Assembly: GCF_004339245.1 (NCBI RefSeq)
Contig: NZ_SMGG01000004.1
Span: forward strand, 434,001 to 498,000
Direction: 5' to 3'
DNA from: Seleniivibrio woodruffii
GTDB taxonomy: Bacteria; Chrysiogenota; Deferribacteres; Deferribacterales; Geovibrionaceae
DNA: 64,000 nt
Shown here: piece by piece, positions 16,745 through 25,847 of the stretch
How the letters are laid out: the number at the start of each line of letters is the position of its first letter
How positions within the stretch are numbered: the stretch's first letter is position 1
Made by a program: the position numbers and the translations under genes
Notes under the pieces: model-generated
Databases searched by the model: none
Told to the model about the DNA's origin: nothing
Seen by the model: only the letters and a program-made list of their open reading frames with translations

Positions 16745-18114
16745 TATCCTCTTCCTTCGGCCGGTTTATATTTTTCCAGCCCATATACTTTAATTTTGCG
16801 GTGCAGATACGTCCGCTCTATCTCAAGAATCTTCGCCGACTGGCTTATGTTCCAGTCATTAGCCTGAAGAGTCTGAAGAATATACTGTTTTTCAAAGTTT
16901 TCCTTTGCGTTTCTCAGTGCGGCGCCGTTTTCGGAATCGAATTTTTCCTCTTCCAGTGCACGCAGGAAATCGGGAGCATCGTCAATGTCCATCGTTTCGT
17001 GCTCGGAAAGCACAACCATCCGCTCTATGAGGTTTTTAAGCTGACGCACGTTTCCAGGCCACTCAAACGCCATAAAAAGCTCCATCAGCTGAAAGCTGAC
17101 CTTTTTAAGCTCAAGGCCGTTCAGTGAGCATGCCTCACGGATGAAATACTGCATCAGTATCGGGATGTCCTCTTTGCGTTCACGCAGAGGCGGAACTGTC
17201 AGAGGGACGACGTTTATCCTGTAATAGAGATCTTCGCGGAAACTGCCGCTTTCGATCTCCTCCTCAAGGTTCTTGTTTGTTGCGGTTATGAGCCTGAAAT
17301 CGGACTTGATTGGTGCATTGCCGCCTACCCTTGTAAAGCTGTTGTTTTCAAGCACACGAAGCAGTTTTGCCTGTGAAGGCTGCGACATGTCCCCTATTTC
17401 ATCCAGAAAAAGGGTTCCGTTGTCGGCCTCCTCAAATTTTCCTGTCTTCTGGGACACGGCGCCAGTGAATGAGCCTTTTTCATGCCCGAACATCTCGGTT
17501 TCAAGAAGTTCTGATGGGATGGCCGCACAGTTTATTTCCACGAAGGCTTCTTTCGACCTGCGGCTGAGCATATGGATAAGTCTGGCCACATGTTCCTTTC
17601 CGGTGCCGTTCTCGCCGTTTATGAGCACCCAGGCGTTTGTGGGGGCTATCTTTTCTATCTTCTTTTTAAGTTCTGTTACGGGGCGGCTCACGCCGATTAT
17701 ATCATATTTTTTGATAAGGTCGCTTCTGGTCTCACGCAAAACGTGCATAAGCTGAAACTTGTCGGTAAGATGCTTGACGATAAGGAGTATTCTCTCCAGA
17801 GAAAGAGGTTTTTCAAGGAAGTCGTATGCACCTCTGCGTGTGGCCTCAACAGCGTTCTCAATGTTTCCGTGACCGCTGATTATGACCACTTCGAGGTCAG
17901 GAAAATAGCTTTTGATGTCACGCAGACCGTCTATGCCGTCCTTGTCGGGCAGCCAGATATCCAGAAACAGGATATCGTAGACGTTCTTTTTAAGCTGTGC
18001 GAAACCGTCTGCAAAAGTCAGCGCATAGTCGGCGGTATATCCTTCGTCTTCGAGGATATCCTTGATAGCGGTGCAGATCCCTTTTTCGTCATCAATAATT
18101 AGAATTCTTGCCAT
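16744..18114 (-). CDS. ntrX: NtrX-like sigma54-dependent response regulator
   Basis: 456 residues: receiver domain (acidic pocket IIDDE, phosphoacceptor Asp52 in LFLDIWLPDKDG), AAA+ domain (Walker A GENGTGKE at 167-174) and a Fis-type helix-turn-helix at the C-terminus. The sigma54 contact loop reads GSFTGA (214-219), an accepted variant of GAFTGA, so it should activate sigma54 promoters. The receiver stretch GHGNIENAVEATRRGAYDFLEKPLSLERIL is typical of NtrX. It is encoded 6 bases after ntrY. Confidence 0.9.
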   Translation of the reverse strand: MARILIIDDEKGICTAIKDILEDEGYTADYALTFADGFAQLKKNVYDILFLDIWLPDKDGIDGLRDIKSYFPDLEVVIISGHGNIENAVEATRRGAYDFLEKPLSLERILLIVKHLTDKFQLMHVLRETRSDLIKKYDIIGVSRPVTELKKKIEKIAPTNAWVLINGENGTGKEHVARLIHMLSRRSKEAFVEINCAAIPSELLETEMFGHEKGSFTGAVSQKTGKFEEADNGTLFLDEIGDMSQPSQAKLLRVLENNSFTRVGGNAPIKSDFRLITATNKNLEEEIESGSFREDLYYRINVVPLTVPPLRERKEDIPILMQYFIREACSLNGLELKKVSFQLMELFMAFEWPGNVRQLKNLIERMVVLSEHETMDIDDAPDFLRALEEEKFDSENGAALRNAKENFEKQYILQTLQANDWNISQSAKILEIERTYLHRKIKVYGLEKYKPAEGRG

Positions 18115-18120
18115 AAACCC

Positions 18121-20283
18121 CTAAGCCTTACGAAATTCCATCAGGAAGCGAGTATATTGTCCGTATTCGCTCTCAACGGTGATAGTTCCGTTGTGAACCT
18201 CTATTATCTTCTTAACAATTGCCAGTCCCAGCCCTGTGCCGTCCGGCTTTTTGCTGAAATACGGAATGAATACCCTGCCGATGTCCTCCTGCGGGATACC
18301 CTCTCCGTTATCTCCGTAATCGATTCTGATGTTGTTATCATCCTCGGTTACTTTGACGGTTATTTTACCTTTCTGGTTCATAGCGTCAATGGAATTGTTT
18401 ACAAGATTGATAAAAACTCTTTTAAGCTGAGACTTGTCGCCTATGAACATCACTTCCGGACAGTCTATCTCTATGTCGGCTTTCTGGTTGGAACCCTTAT
18501 AGAAAGCCAGTATCTCCTCAAAAAGATCCTTCAGGCCGAACTGAACCATTTTAAGTTCGGGCAGACGGGCAAACATGTTGAACTCGTTCACCATGCTTTG
18601 AAGGCTTTCAACTTCGGCTATGATGGTATCCATGCTGGAGACGATGGTCTCCGGATCGCCCGTGCCCATCACAGCTTTACGTTTTATCCTTTCCGCAGTG
18701 AGCTTTATGGGCGTAAGCGGGTTTTTTATCTCATGTGCGATACGGGTTGCTATCTCTTTCCAGATACCCACACGCTGAAAATTCAGCAGATCGGTTATGT
18801 CGTCCAGAACGATTACGAGGTTGTCAACGTTGCCGTCGTGGCTGAATATCTTTGTTATCGTAGTGGTCATGGTGCGCAGTTCGCCTTTCAGAAGTATCTC
18901 TATCTGAAACTGGGACTCCCGCTCATCAGAGTCTATGAAAAGAGCCGCAGGAGTGAGAACGGACGACAGAAACGCCTCGTTTGCGTATTCCAGAACAGTC
19001 TCCGCATAGTCGTTCTGTTTCAACAGCTCAAAGCTGTGCGTATAAAGGAAAATTGCGGATTTAACGTTTTTGAATATCGAATCGATATACTGGTTGTCCC
19101 TGGTTATCTGCATGAACATTTCGGACAGTTTTTCATTTTTCAGGTTCAGCTCTGTGTTGTGAGCATTAAGTCTTTTTATCATAGAGTTGAACGAACGGCC
19201 GAGATATGCCAGCTCATCGTTGCCCTGAACCTCCACCTCAACGTCCAGATTACCCTTCGACACGGCGGAAGATGCCGATGCGAGACTCTCTATAGGCCTT
19301 GTGATGCTCTTTGCATAGACCATGCTGCCCCATATGGCGGCAAACATAACAAACAACGTCATAAGGGTCGTTACGGCCTTGAAAGAGTTTTTCACCGGAT
19401 AGATGAAATGCTCCGTCTGCCTGTATGTATTATAGGATTTAAGGATATTGGCCACATCCTCAGCCTGATTTTTCGGGAAACGCTTATAGACCACAACAGC
19501 GCCGACTATCCGGCTGGCATTTTTGCCGGAATAGACCGGATGCCCCACCCAGTAGACAGGCCTGTTATTAACCATATCGTAGCGGGCTATCAGTTCCTTT
19601 TTAAGGATTTTGTTGACCACCTTATTGGTGACAATGTTGTTTATGCGGTCTCTGCTTTTGTGGAGGCTGAGTATCCTTTCGCCGTATCTGTTGTAGATAT
19701 ATATTCCGTCCACCCTGTCCTTTTCCATGTAGCCTTTAATGAATTTCTCCATTTTAGGATGGTTGTTCCTGTAGACGAAATCACCTGATGAAATAAAGCT
19801 GGCCAGAAGCCCGCCCTGCTCAACAACGTAGCTCTCTGCCTGTGTCTGATACACCTGCATGAGGTTCATGGAGCTTTCAAGAGCCTGCTGAATCTGGGAA
19901 TTGAACCATTTATCAATATTTTTACCGATTATCTTATTGCTGAATACGAAAACTATGACTGCGGGAATAACCGCCAGAATTATTGAGAAAGTGACAAGCT
20001 TTGTCTGGAGCCTTGCACCGAAAATATTCTTTTTCCGGTCGATGAACAGCTTTCCGAGGTTACGGAATATCAGAATGAAAACGGCCAGCAGGAGGATAAG
20101 GTTTATGTTTGCCAGCAGGAAGATGGATATGTTCGAATAGAGCGGGAAATCGTTATCCAGAAGTTCTGAACCTGCTATCAGGTTGAAAATGAGCAGGATA
20201 GCCAATATCCCCATGTAGATATATTTATTTTTCCAGTTTATCCCTGAAAGGCGGGAGAACCTTGGTCTGAATCTGAATACCAC
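18121..20283 (-). CDS. ntrY: NtrY-like membrane sensor histidine kinase
   Basis: 720 residues. Three membrane segments in the first 120 residues and another near 310-335 flank a periplasmic sensing region. HAMP, PAS, HisKA and HATPase domains follow. The phosphorylated His is His517 in IAHEIKNPLTPIKLTAERI; the ATP site shows NLVNNSIDAM, DYGDNGEGIP and DGTGLGLAIV. This layout is that of NtrY, linked to nitrogen or redox control in Proteobacteria. The true signal here is unknown. Cognate regulator ntrX follows; the TPR gene precedes by 4 bases. Confidence 0.9.
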   Translation of the reverse strand: MVFRFRPRFSRLSGINWKNKYIYMGILAILLIFNLIAGSELLDNDFPLYSNISIFLLANINLILLLAVFILIFRNLGKLFIDRKKNIFGARLQTKLVTFSIILAVIPAVIVFVFSNKIIGKNIDKWFNSQIQQALESSMNLMQVYQTQAESYVVEQGGLLASFISSGDFVYRNNHPKMEKFIKGYMEKDRVDGIYIYNRYGERILSLHKSRDRINNIVTNKVVNKILKKELIARYDMVNNRPVYWVGHPVYSGKNASRIVGAVVVYKRFPKNQAEDVANILKSYNTYRQTEHFIYPVKNSFKAVTTLMTLFVMFAAIWGSMVYAKSITRPIESLASASSAVSKGNLDVEVEVQGNDELAYLGRSFNSMIKRLNAHNTELNLKNEKLSEMFMQITRDNQYIDSIFKNVKSAIFLYTHSFELLKQNDYAETVLEYANEAFLSSVLTPAALFIDSDERESQFQIEILLKGELRTMTTTITKIFSHDGNVDNLVIVLDDITDLLNFQRVGIWKEIATRIAHEIKNPLTPIKLTAERIKRKAVMGTGDPETIVSSMDTIIAEVESLQSMVNEFNMFARLPELKMVQFGLKDLFEEILAFYKGSNQKADIEIDCPEVMFIGDKSQLKRVFINLVNNSIDAMNQKGKITVKVTEDDNNIRIDYGDNGEGIPQEDIGRVFIPYFSKKPDGTGLGLAIVKKIIEVHNGTITVESEYGQYTRFLMEFRKA

Positions 20284-20287
20284 TTTG

Positions 20288-21742
20288 TCAGCCTTCCATT
20301 TCCAGAGAGAAGAAATCCTTCTTCCCCTTTTCTTCTTTTTCCGATGCTTCTTTCAGCTCGTTCTCGTCAAATTTTATTGTTTCGACCTCATGAGGTTTTT
20401 CAGCCTCTTTTTCGGGGGTGCTGAAAAAGTCGTCATCCTTTATGGTGATGTTTCCGGAGTTCTCGTCTTCAAAACCGCTGAAACCAGCTTCCTGAGGCTG
20501 TTCCGGTGTTTCGAAGCCGAATGCTTCAAAACCGCCTGGTGTATCGGCAGATGCCGACTGAGAATCTGAAAATCCGAAATCGTCCGCTATATCAAGACTG
20601 ACAGCCACTTTGGGGGCGGAATCGTCCGTTTCGAACAGATCCAGAGCCACAGGCTCGAAAGACGCTATATCTTCACTTTTGTCAAATGTTTCCAGTTCAA
20701 ACGGGACAGAGCTGTAGTCAACGGTTTCATGAACGGGTTCTTCTGTCTTTTCCGGAGCTGTCTGTTTCACATCGGTCGATGCTATCATCTTCGAGGCTTC
20801 TTCCAGAGCGATATCGTTTCCGGCTCTGCGGCATATGTCAGCTATTGCGTCCATATCGATTGCGTTTTCCAGAAACATTTCATAAATAACGCCTTTAATT
20901 CTGTCTCTGTCGCCTGTTTCCGCTTCGATGAAAAGCAGATGGCTCAGGATTGCCTTGTCGGCTATTACCTCCCGCAGTGCAAGGGTCAGCTTTCTGGTCT
21001 CCTGAGAAGGAGCGAGAGCAACCGTTTCCACGAACTCCTGCGGGTCAAAGTTTCTGCTGAGATGGCTGATGAGCGTGTGTTCGGCGACCTCAAAGCTATG
21101 GGGGTTTCTGCGGAGAAGCCCCTTTACAAAAGGCATTACCAGATCGGCGGGGCAGTTTGATTCCAGCAGATATACGGTTACGTCATCAATTTCATAATCC
21201 GGAAGAGCACCGTTTTCCGCAGACATTGTCAGTATTTCTGATATTTCCCTGTGCATCCCCAGAACGGTAAGTTTGCGCAATATCTTGGTTAAGATCTTCT
21301 CATCTTTGGGGTTTGCTTTGGCAATTTCCATGAGTATCGCTGAACATTCGGAAAATTTCCCTGCGGATTTAAACATATCGGCCAGAGCGAAGATATATCT
21401 GGTGGCCAGCTTGGGGCGGTTAAGTTTTGTGTAGGTTTCTGCTGCCTGCCTGTAGAGTTTCTGCTTATCCGCCGAAAAGAGCAGCATGCGTGAGATAACA
21501 TTCAGGGCACTGTAATACTGCCCCGAATCAATATATTTGTCGGCGAGTCTTATCAGCAGCGATTCGGCCTTTGCCCTGTCCTCCGCCATAAGATGGATGT
21601 TCGCCATCATTCTCAGTGCGGATGTACTGTCGGCGTTCTGCGCATAGTACATTTCGTACTCCTGCAGAGCTTTGTCGTATTTTCCGTCGACATACAGGCT
21701 GTGGGCTTCGAAAATATCAGGTTCTTTGGGCTTAAAAAGCAT
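20288..21742 (-). CDS. TPR-repeat protein with acidic C-terminal tail
   Basis: 484 residues. Residues 1-310 are helical TPR-like repeats (for example AHSLYVDGKYDKALQEYEMYYAQNADSTSALRM split over two repeats). Residues 320-484 are acidic, with repeated Phe-Glu and Asp-Phe motifs, and probably disordered. No signal peptide, so cytoplasmic. It leads the ntrYX operon behind its own promoter and may be a scaffold for the sensor pathway or an unrelated passenger. No function is known to me. Confidence 0.75.
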   Translation of the reverse strand: MLFKPKEPDIFEAHSLYVDGKYDKALQEYEMYYAQNADSTSALRMMANIHLMAEDRAKAESLLIRLADKYIDSGQYYSALNVISRMLLFSADKQKLYRQAAETYTKLNRPKLATRYIFALADMFKSAGKFSECSAILMEIAKANPKDEKILTKILRKLTVLGMHREISEILTMSAENGALPDYEIDDVTVYLLESNCPADLVMPFVKGLLRRNPHSFEVAEHTLISHLSRNFDPQEFVETVALAPSQETRKLTLALREVIADKAILSHLLFIEAETGDRDRIKGVIYEMFLENAIDMDAIADICRRAGNDIALEEASKMIASTDVKQTAPEKTEEPVHETVDYSSVPFELETFDKSEDIASFEPVALDLFETDDSAPKVAVSLDIADDFGFSDSQSASADTPGGFEAFGFETPEQPQEAGFSGFEDENSGNITIKDDDFFSTPEKEAEKPHEVETIKFDENELKEASEKEEKGKKDFFSLEMEG

Positions 21743-21761
21743 CAGATACCCTTTTTCCTTT

Positions 21762-21790
21762 ATTGTAGACCGGGAATCTTAATTATTCAA
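21762..21790 (-). promoter_or_regulatory. Sigma70 promoter for the TPR-ntrY-ntrX operon
   Basis: On the minus strand, TTGAAT (21785-21790), a 17-base spacer and TACAAT (21762-21767). The -35 element lies inside the last codons of queD. Confidence 0.6.
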
Positions 21791-22145
21791 AGTATTCTGC
21801 CGCCTGAACGTCTGTTTCCCAGACAACGACCCTCTCTGTGAGAGTGCCGAAAGTCTCTTTCAGACGTCCGTATATGAAACGTGCGATGTTCTCGCTGGTC
21901 GGGTTGTGTGTGACGAAAAATTCTACCTGTTCGTTCAAGTATTTATGATCCAGTTCCTCAAGTATGTCTTTAAGTCTTTTCTTAAGGACGGTGAAGTCCA
22001 CCAGCATCTCGGTTCCGTTCAGTTTGTCGCCCTGAAGATAGGCTTCCACACGCCAGTTATGACCGTGGAGGTTTTCGCATTTTCCGTTATAGTTCCGGAG
22101 GTTATGTGCTCCGTTGAACTGCTGTATAACTCTTACTCTGAACAT
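21783..22145 (-). CDS. queD: 6-carboxy-5,6,7,8-tetrahydropterin synthase
   Basis: 120 residues, PTPS/QueD family. It converts dihydroneopterin triphosphate to carboxytetrahydropterin on the way to queuosine. Zinc ligands are His14 (GAHNL), His27 and His29 (LHGHN); the catalytic Cys23 is in GKCENLHGHN. The later LVDFTVLK and LDHKYLNE blocks match QueD. Other que genes are not in the window. It overlaps rluB by one base and ends the M50-trpS-scpAB-rluB-queD run. Confidence 0.93.
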   Translation of the reverse strand: MFRVRVIQQFNGAHNLRNYNGKCENLHGHNWRVEAYLQGDKLNGTEMLVDFTVLKKRLKDILEELDHKYLNEQVEFFVTHNPTSENIARFIYGRLKETFGTLTERVVVWETDVQAAEYFE

Positions 22146-22831
22146 TAAATCATTCCCTCAAGGTCTTTCTGGGTAAGCACCCTCATTTCGCCGGGTTTCA
22201 TCCCGTCAAGGTTGATCCTTCCGACACGCACCCTTTTAAGTCTTCTCACCTGAATGTGAAAATGGCGGAACATGTTGCGTATCTGGCGTTTTTTACCTTC
22301 ATGCAGGATGACTCTGTATCGTTTTTCATCCTGTTTGGTAACGATGCACGGCAGATAGTCGATGCCTTCGTAGGTTATACCTTTTTTCAGGATGTCTATC
22401 TGCTCCTGCGTAAGCTGTCTGCTTACACTTACGATATATTCTTTCTGGATTTTTTCTTCACTTTTCTGCAGTTTGCGGATGAAATCGCCGTCATTGCTGA
22501 AAATTATCAGCCCTTCGCTCTCATAGTCCAGTCTGCCGGAATATGCGGGTTTTTTCTCGGCGAGCATGGGGAAAACTTCCAGCGTATCCTTGCCGTGTCC
22601 GTCGCCGTAAGCTGTAAGTATCTGCACAGGCTTGTAAAATGCCCAGTAGAAATAGTCCTCAAGCCCCACCCTTTTTCCGTCCAGAGTAACCACGGATGAG
22701 CTGTCAACCTGAACCCAGGGGCCTTCGGCGGGCACACCGTTAACGGTTATTCTTCCGTCGGCAACGGCCTTGTCGGCGTCCCTTCTGGAAAGTGATGTGT
22801 TTTCAGCTAAATATTTATTAAGTCTTATCAT
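22145..22831 (-). CDS. rluB: RsuA/RluB-type pseudouridine synthase
   Basis: 228 residues. An N-terminal S4 RNA-binding domain (RLNKYLAENTSLSRRDADKAV) is followed by a pseudouridine synthase domain with the catalytic Asp in GRLDYESEGLIIFSNDG. Its neighbours scpA-scpB favour the RluB group, which modifies 23S rRNA helix 80-93; RsuA or RluE activity cannot be excluded. The frame is open to a GTG at 22855, but ATG at 22831 overlaps the scpB stop (ATGA) and fits the family start. Confidence 0.88.
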   Translation of the reverse strand: MIRLNKYLAENTSLSRRDADKAVADGRITVNGVPAEGPWVQVDSSSVVTLDGKRVGLEDYFYWAFYKPVQILTAYGDGHGKDTLEVFPMLAEKKPAYSGRLDYESEGLIIFSNDGDFIRKLQKSEEKIQKEYIVSVSRQLTQEQIDILKKGITYEGIDYLPCIVTKQDEKRYRVILHEGKKRQIRNMFRHFHIQVRRLKRVRVGRINLDGMKPGEMRVLTQKDLEGMI

Positions 22832-23346
22832 TGTCTGCTTTTTAACTCCTGCCACTCTCTGAACGTGGGCAGTTCAGAAATATCGTTGATTCCCATGTAT
22901 TCAAGGAAAAATTTGGTTGTGCTGTAAAGAAGCGGTTTTCCCGGAACGTCCTTTCTGCCTGTGACCTTCACAAGGTTCTTATCCAGCAGATAGCGCACTG
23001 TTCCTGACGAGTTAACGCCCCTTATTTCATCTATTTCAAGCCTTGTTATGGGCTGTTTGTAGGCTATTATCGCCGCTGTTTCCAGAGACGCACGGCTCAG
23101 GTTTTCCGTCTTTTCACCGAAGAAAGGCTCAAGCTCCGTAAATAGTTCCTTATCCGTGACCATCTGAAAACCGCCGGATACCTGACGTATCTTCATACCC
23201 AGCCCCATGTTGTTGAACTGCTCTGTGTAGTCCAGCAACCTGTTCTCAAGGTTTATGGGGTCCAGTATCTTTCTGAAAAATTTATTGTCCAGCGGCTCCC
23301 CCGCCAGAAACAGAGAGCTGTAGAATATCTTTTTTTCTCTATCCAT
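22828..23346 (-). CDS. scpB: Segregation and condensation protein B
   Basis: 172 residues. Two winged-helix domains, with family blocks LSRASLETAAIIAYKQPITRLEIDEIRGVNSSGTVRYLL (split here over residues 83-121) and TKFFLEYMGI near the end. It forms the SMC-ScpA-ScpB condensin that compacts and segregates chromosomes. It overlaps scpA by 8 bases upstream and rluB by 4 bases downstream, so their synthesis is likely coupled. Confidence 0.95.
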   Translation of the reverse strand: MDREKKIFYSSLFLAGEPLDNKFFRKILDPINLENRLLDYTEQFNNMGLGMKIRQVSGGFQMVTDKELFTELEPFFGEKTENLSRASLETAAIIAYKQPITRLEIDEIRGVNSSGTVRYLLDKNLVKVTGRKDVPGKPLLYSTTKFFLEYMGINDISELPTFREWQELKSRQ

Positions 23347-24058
23347 TTGCGGCCTCTGCTATGTTTTCTATCACTATCTCGCCGAAGGTGTCCGCCTGCA
23401 TCGCCTGAATGACCGCCAGACGCATCAGCTCCAGCACTGCAAGAAATGAGATGACCACCTCACGTCGGCTGACGCAGGTTTTAACGATATCTGTCCAGAA
23501 AAGCTTATGCTTTTCGAAGACAAGCTCCTTTATTTTGGCGATGATATCGGTAACGTCGACGATATCCTTCTCAAACTTCATGGGTTTGATGGTCTCTTTC
23601 TCCAGAACGCTGAAAAAGGCGTTTGCAATGCGGTAAGGGTCTTCGGTCTGCATTGATTCCCTTTCGATATAGATGGAACTGGTGCGCATGAGATATTTGC
23701 CCGAGTCGCCCTCAAGCTCCCTGAGCTGCTGCGCCACGTCCTTGTAGAACGAATACTCCACCAGTCTCTGGGTCAGGATAAACTTTTCCTCTTCCGGATC
23801 AAGCTCTTCCATCGGAAGCGACTCTTTCGGCAGGAGCATTCTGGACTTAAGGTATATGAGATATGACGCCATGTTTATAAACTCGGCGGCCACCTCAATA
23901 TCCATCTTTTCCATCTCCCGCACGGCATCGACAAACTGGCCGGCAATGAAGGCGATGGGGATATCGTAAATATTAAGTTCGTTCTTATATATCAGGTGGA
24001 TGAGAAGGTCCAACGGGCCTTCGAAGTTATCCAGCCTGACATCGAGCAGTCGGCTCAT
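23339..24058 (-). CDS. scpA: Segregation and condensation protein A
   Basis: 239 residues, the kleisin subunit of bacterial condensin. The N-terminus has the signature FEGPLDLLIHLIYKNELNIYDIPI; a middle helical region includes YLIYLKSRMLLP; the C-terminal winged helix contacts the SMC head. It lies between trpS (4-base overlap) and scpB, the arrangement seen in many deltaproteobacterial-type genomes. Confidence 0.96.
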   Translation of the reverse strand: MSRLLDVRLDNFEGPLDLLIHLIYKNELNIYDIPIAFIAGQFVDAVREMEKMDIEVAAEFINMASYLIYLKSRMLLPKESLPMEELDPEEEKFILTQRLVEYSFYKDVAQQLRELEGDSGKYLMRTSSIYIERESMQTEDPYRIANAFFSVLEKETIKPMKFEKDIVDVTDIIAKIKELVFEKHKLFWTDIVKTCVSRREVVISFLAVLELMRLAVIQAMQADTFGEIVIENIAEAANG

Positions 24059-25035
24059 ATTTTAAGAGCTTTCCTCACTTTTTCCATCATGCAGGCGGCT
24101 TCGGCGTTTGCCTTGTCCTGCATGGGCTTTATGAACTCGTTGATATCGGTTATTTCAGCTTCAAATTTTCGGCGGCGCTCCTGAATGGGTTCAAGCAGAG
24201 CCTGCATGTGTTTGAAGAGGATCATTTTGCATTCCATACAGCCAATTCCCGCTGATGTGCATCCTTTAGTGATATACTCACGCTCTTCTTCAGTAGAAAA
24301 CACTTTGTGATAGTCAAAAACAGGGCATACTTCGGGGTTGCCTGGGTCTTTCAGACGCTGACGGTTGGTATCCGTCACCATCTTCTTGACCTTGCTCTCC
24401 ACCTCTTTCAGGTCTTCTGAAAGCATGATGGCGTTGCCGTAGCTCTTGCTCATCTTTCTGCCGTCCAGTCCGGGGAGTCTGGGTACTTCTGTCAGAACAC
24501 CCTTAGGCTCCGTAAACACCTCGCAGGAATAGAGATGGTGGAACCTGCGGATTATCTCACGGCTTATCTCGATGTGGGGCAGCTGATCTTCGCCCACGGG
24601 GACGTAGGTTGCGTTGTACATTATGATGTCAGCCGTCATAAGCACCGGATAGCTCAGGAAACCGAGGTTCGACAGGTCTTTGTTGGTCTGTTCCTGCTTG
24701 ATCTCCTTGTATGTTGGGCATCGCTCAAGCCAGCTGACGGGTGTCAGCATGGAGAGCAGAAGGCTCAGTTCCGCATGATAAATGTTATGGGACTGAACGA
24801 ACATTGTGCATTTGTTCGGGTCGATGCCGACACTCAGCCAGTCGAGGATGAGCTGTCTGCGGTTCTCTATTATATCTTCGGGATCTTCGTAGTTCGTTGT
24901 GAGCGCATGCCAGTCCGCAACAAAATAGAAGCAGTCGTGCTTCTCCTGAAGTTCCAGCCAGTTTTTAAGCGCTCCGTAATAATGGCCGATATGCAGACGG
25001 CCTGTGGGACGCATCCCGCTTAATACTTTTTCCAT
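24055..25035 (-). CDS. trpS: Tryptophanyl-tRNA synthetase
   Basis: 326 residues, class Ic synthetase charging tRNA-Trp. HIGH at residues 15-18 (RLHIGHYYG) and the KMSKS loop in GLDGRKMSKSYGNAI. The length is normal. The C-terminal region contains a Cys pair (GIGCMECK), as in some trpS forms. It overlaps scpA by 4 bases and follows the M50 protease gene after 11 bases. Confidence 0.96.
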   Translation of the reverse strand: MEKVLSGMRPTGRLHIGHYYGALKNWLELQEKHDCFYFVADWHALTTNYEDPEDIIENRRQLILDWLSVGIDPNKCTMFVQSHNIYHAELSLLLSMLTPVSWLERCPTYKEIKQEQTNKDLSNLGFLSYPVLMTADIIMYNATYVPVGEDQLPHIEISREIIRRFHHLYSCEVFTEPKGVLTEVPRLPGLDGRKMSKSYGNAIMLSEDLKEVESKVKKMVTDTNRQRLKDPGNPEVCPVFDYHKVFSTEEEREYITKGCTSAGIGCMECKMILFKHMQALLEPIQERRRKFEAEITDINEFIKPMQDKANAEAACMMEKVRKALKI

Positions 25036-25046
25036 CTAAAAAACCT

Positions 25047-25691
25047 CTACAGCAGTATATTCATAAAAAAATTCATTACAGGCATAAGGATATAGTCAAT
25101 CGCCCTTGTCAGAAACAGCACAAGGATGATTATGAAACCGTATCTTTCGATGGCGGCAAACTTCACCGCTTTGTCATAGGGAAGGAAATTCGTAACAATG
25201 CGGCCTCCGTCAAGAGGAGGAATGGGGATCAGGTTGAAGATGAACAGCGCAAGGTTGATTGAAACCGAGAGCTTAAGCATCCCCGCCAGAGGCACCAGAA
25301 TCTTGTATGCCAGTCCGTCCGCCTGAACCTCAATATTATACATCAGACGGAGCGCAACGGCTGAAACTATCGCCAGCGCAAGGTTTGATGCAGGACCCGC
25401 AACAGCGACAATGGCAGGGCCGTATCTTGTTTTGCGGTAAAGGTTTGCGTAGTTCACCGGAACGGGTTTTGCCCAGCCGAAAAGGCGGGTTATGATTAAA
25501 AACAGCAGTCCGAACAGGTCTATATGCGCAATGGGGTTAAGCGTCAGCCTGCCTGCTCTTTTTGCCGTATCGTCCCCAAGAAGGTATGCGCTCATGCCGT
25601 GGGAAAACTCATGCACGGTGATGGCGAACATGAAAGGGACTATTGCCAGTGATATGAACCGTATGTATTCAGCTATATTAAAATCCATCAT
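25047..25691 (-). CDS. Site-2 protease family (M50) membrane metalloprotease
   Basis: 214 residues, mostly membrane segments (about five to six). The zinc motif HEFSH is at 27-31, with the third-ligand region IPPLDGGRI near 160. This compact form without a PDZ domain is the YwhC/Rv-type rhomboid-like M50 group, often next to trpS and scpA in Gram-negative anaerobes. Substrate unknown. It starts at ATGATG with a GAGGTGA ribosome site. Confidence 0.9.
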   Translation of the reverse strand: MMDFNIAEYIRFISLAIVPFMFAITVHEFSHGMSAYLLGDDTAKRAGRLTLNPIAHIDLFGLLFLIITRLFGWAKPVPVNYANLYRKTRYGPAIVAVAGPASNLALAIVSAVALRLMYNIEVQADGLAYKILVPLAGMLKLSVSINLALFIFNLIPIPPLDGGRIVTNFLPYDKAVKFAAIERYGFIIILVLFLTRAIDYILMPVMNFFMNILL

Positions 25692-25810
25692 AATTATTTA
25701 TCACCTCTTACATTTCAAGTCAAAGACTTTACAAAATGCATTACGTTCAATTTCGAAACAGTAATTCTGAGAATATGAACAATAATGCTGTTCAAATGAA
25801 AAATATATAC

Positions 25811-25816
25811 TATAAT
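25811..25816 (+). promoter_or_regulatory. Isolated -10 element (TATAAT) upstream of the HD-GYP-like gene
   Basis: A perfect TATAAT 32 bases before the ATG in an AT-rich region. No good -35 element is seen at the proper distance, so it may need an activator. Confidence 0.35.
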
Positions 25817-25847
25817 TTACAATGTTTATCGTTTACTGTGAGAAGAT

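Noticed and set aside
18157-19788. A 543-codon open frame antisense to ntrY
   Set aside because: The sense strand encodes an intact histidine kinase with all motifs. The antisense product has no recognisable domain and no plausible start signal.
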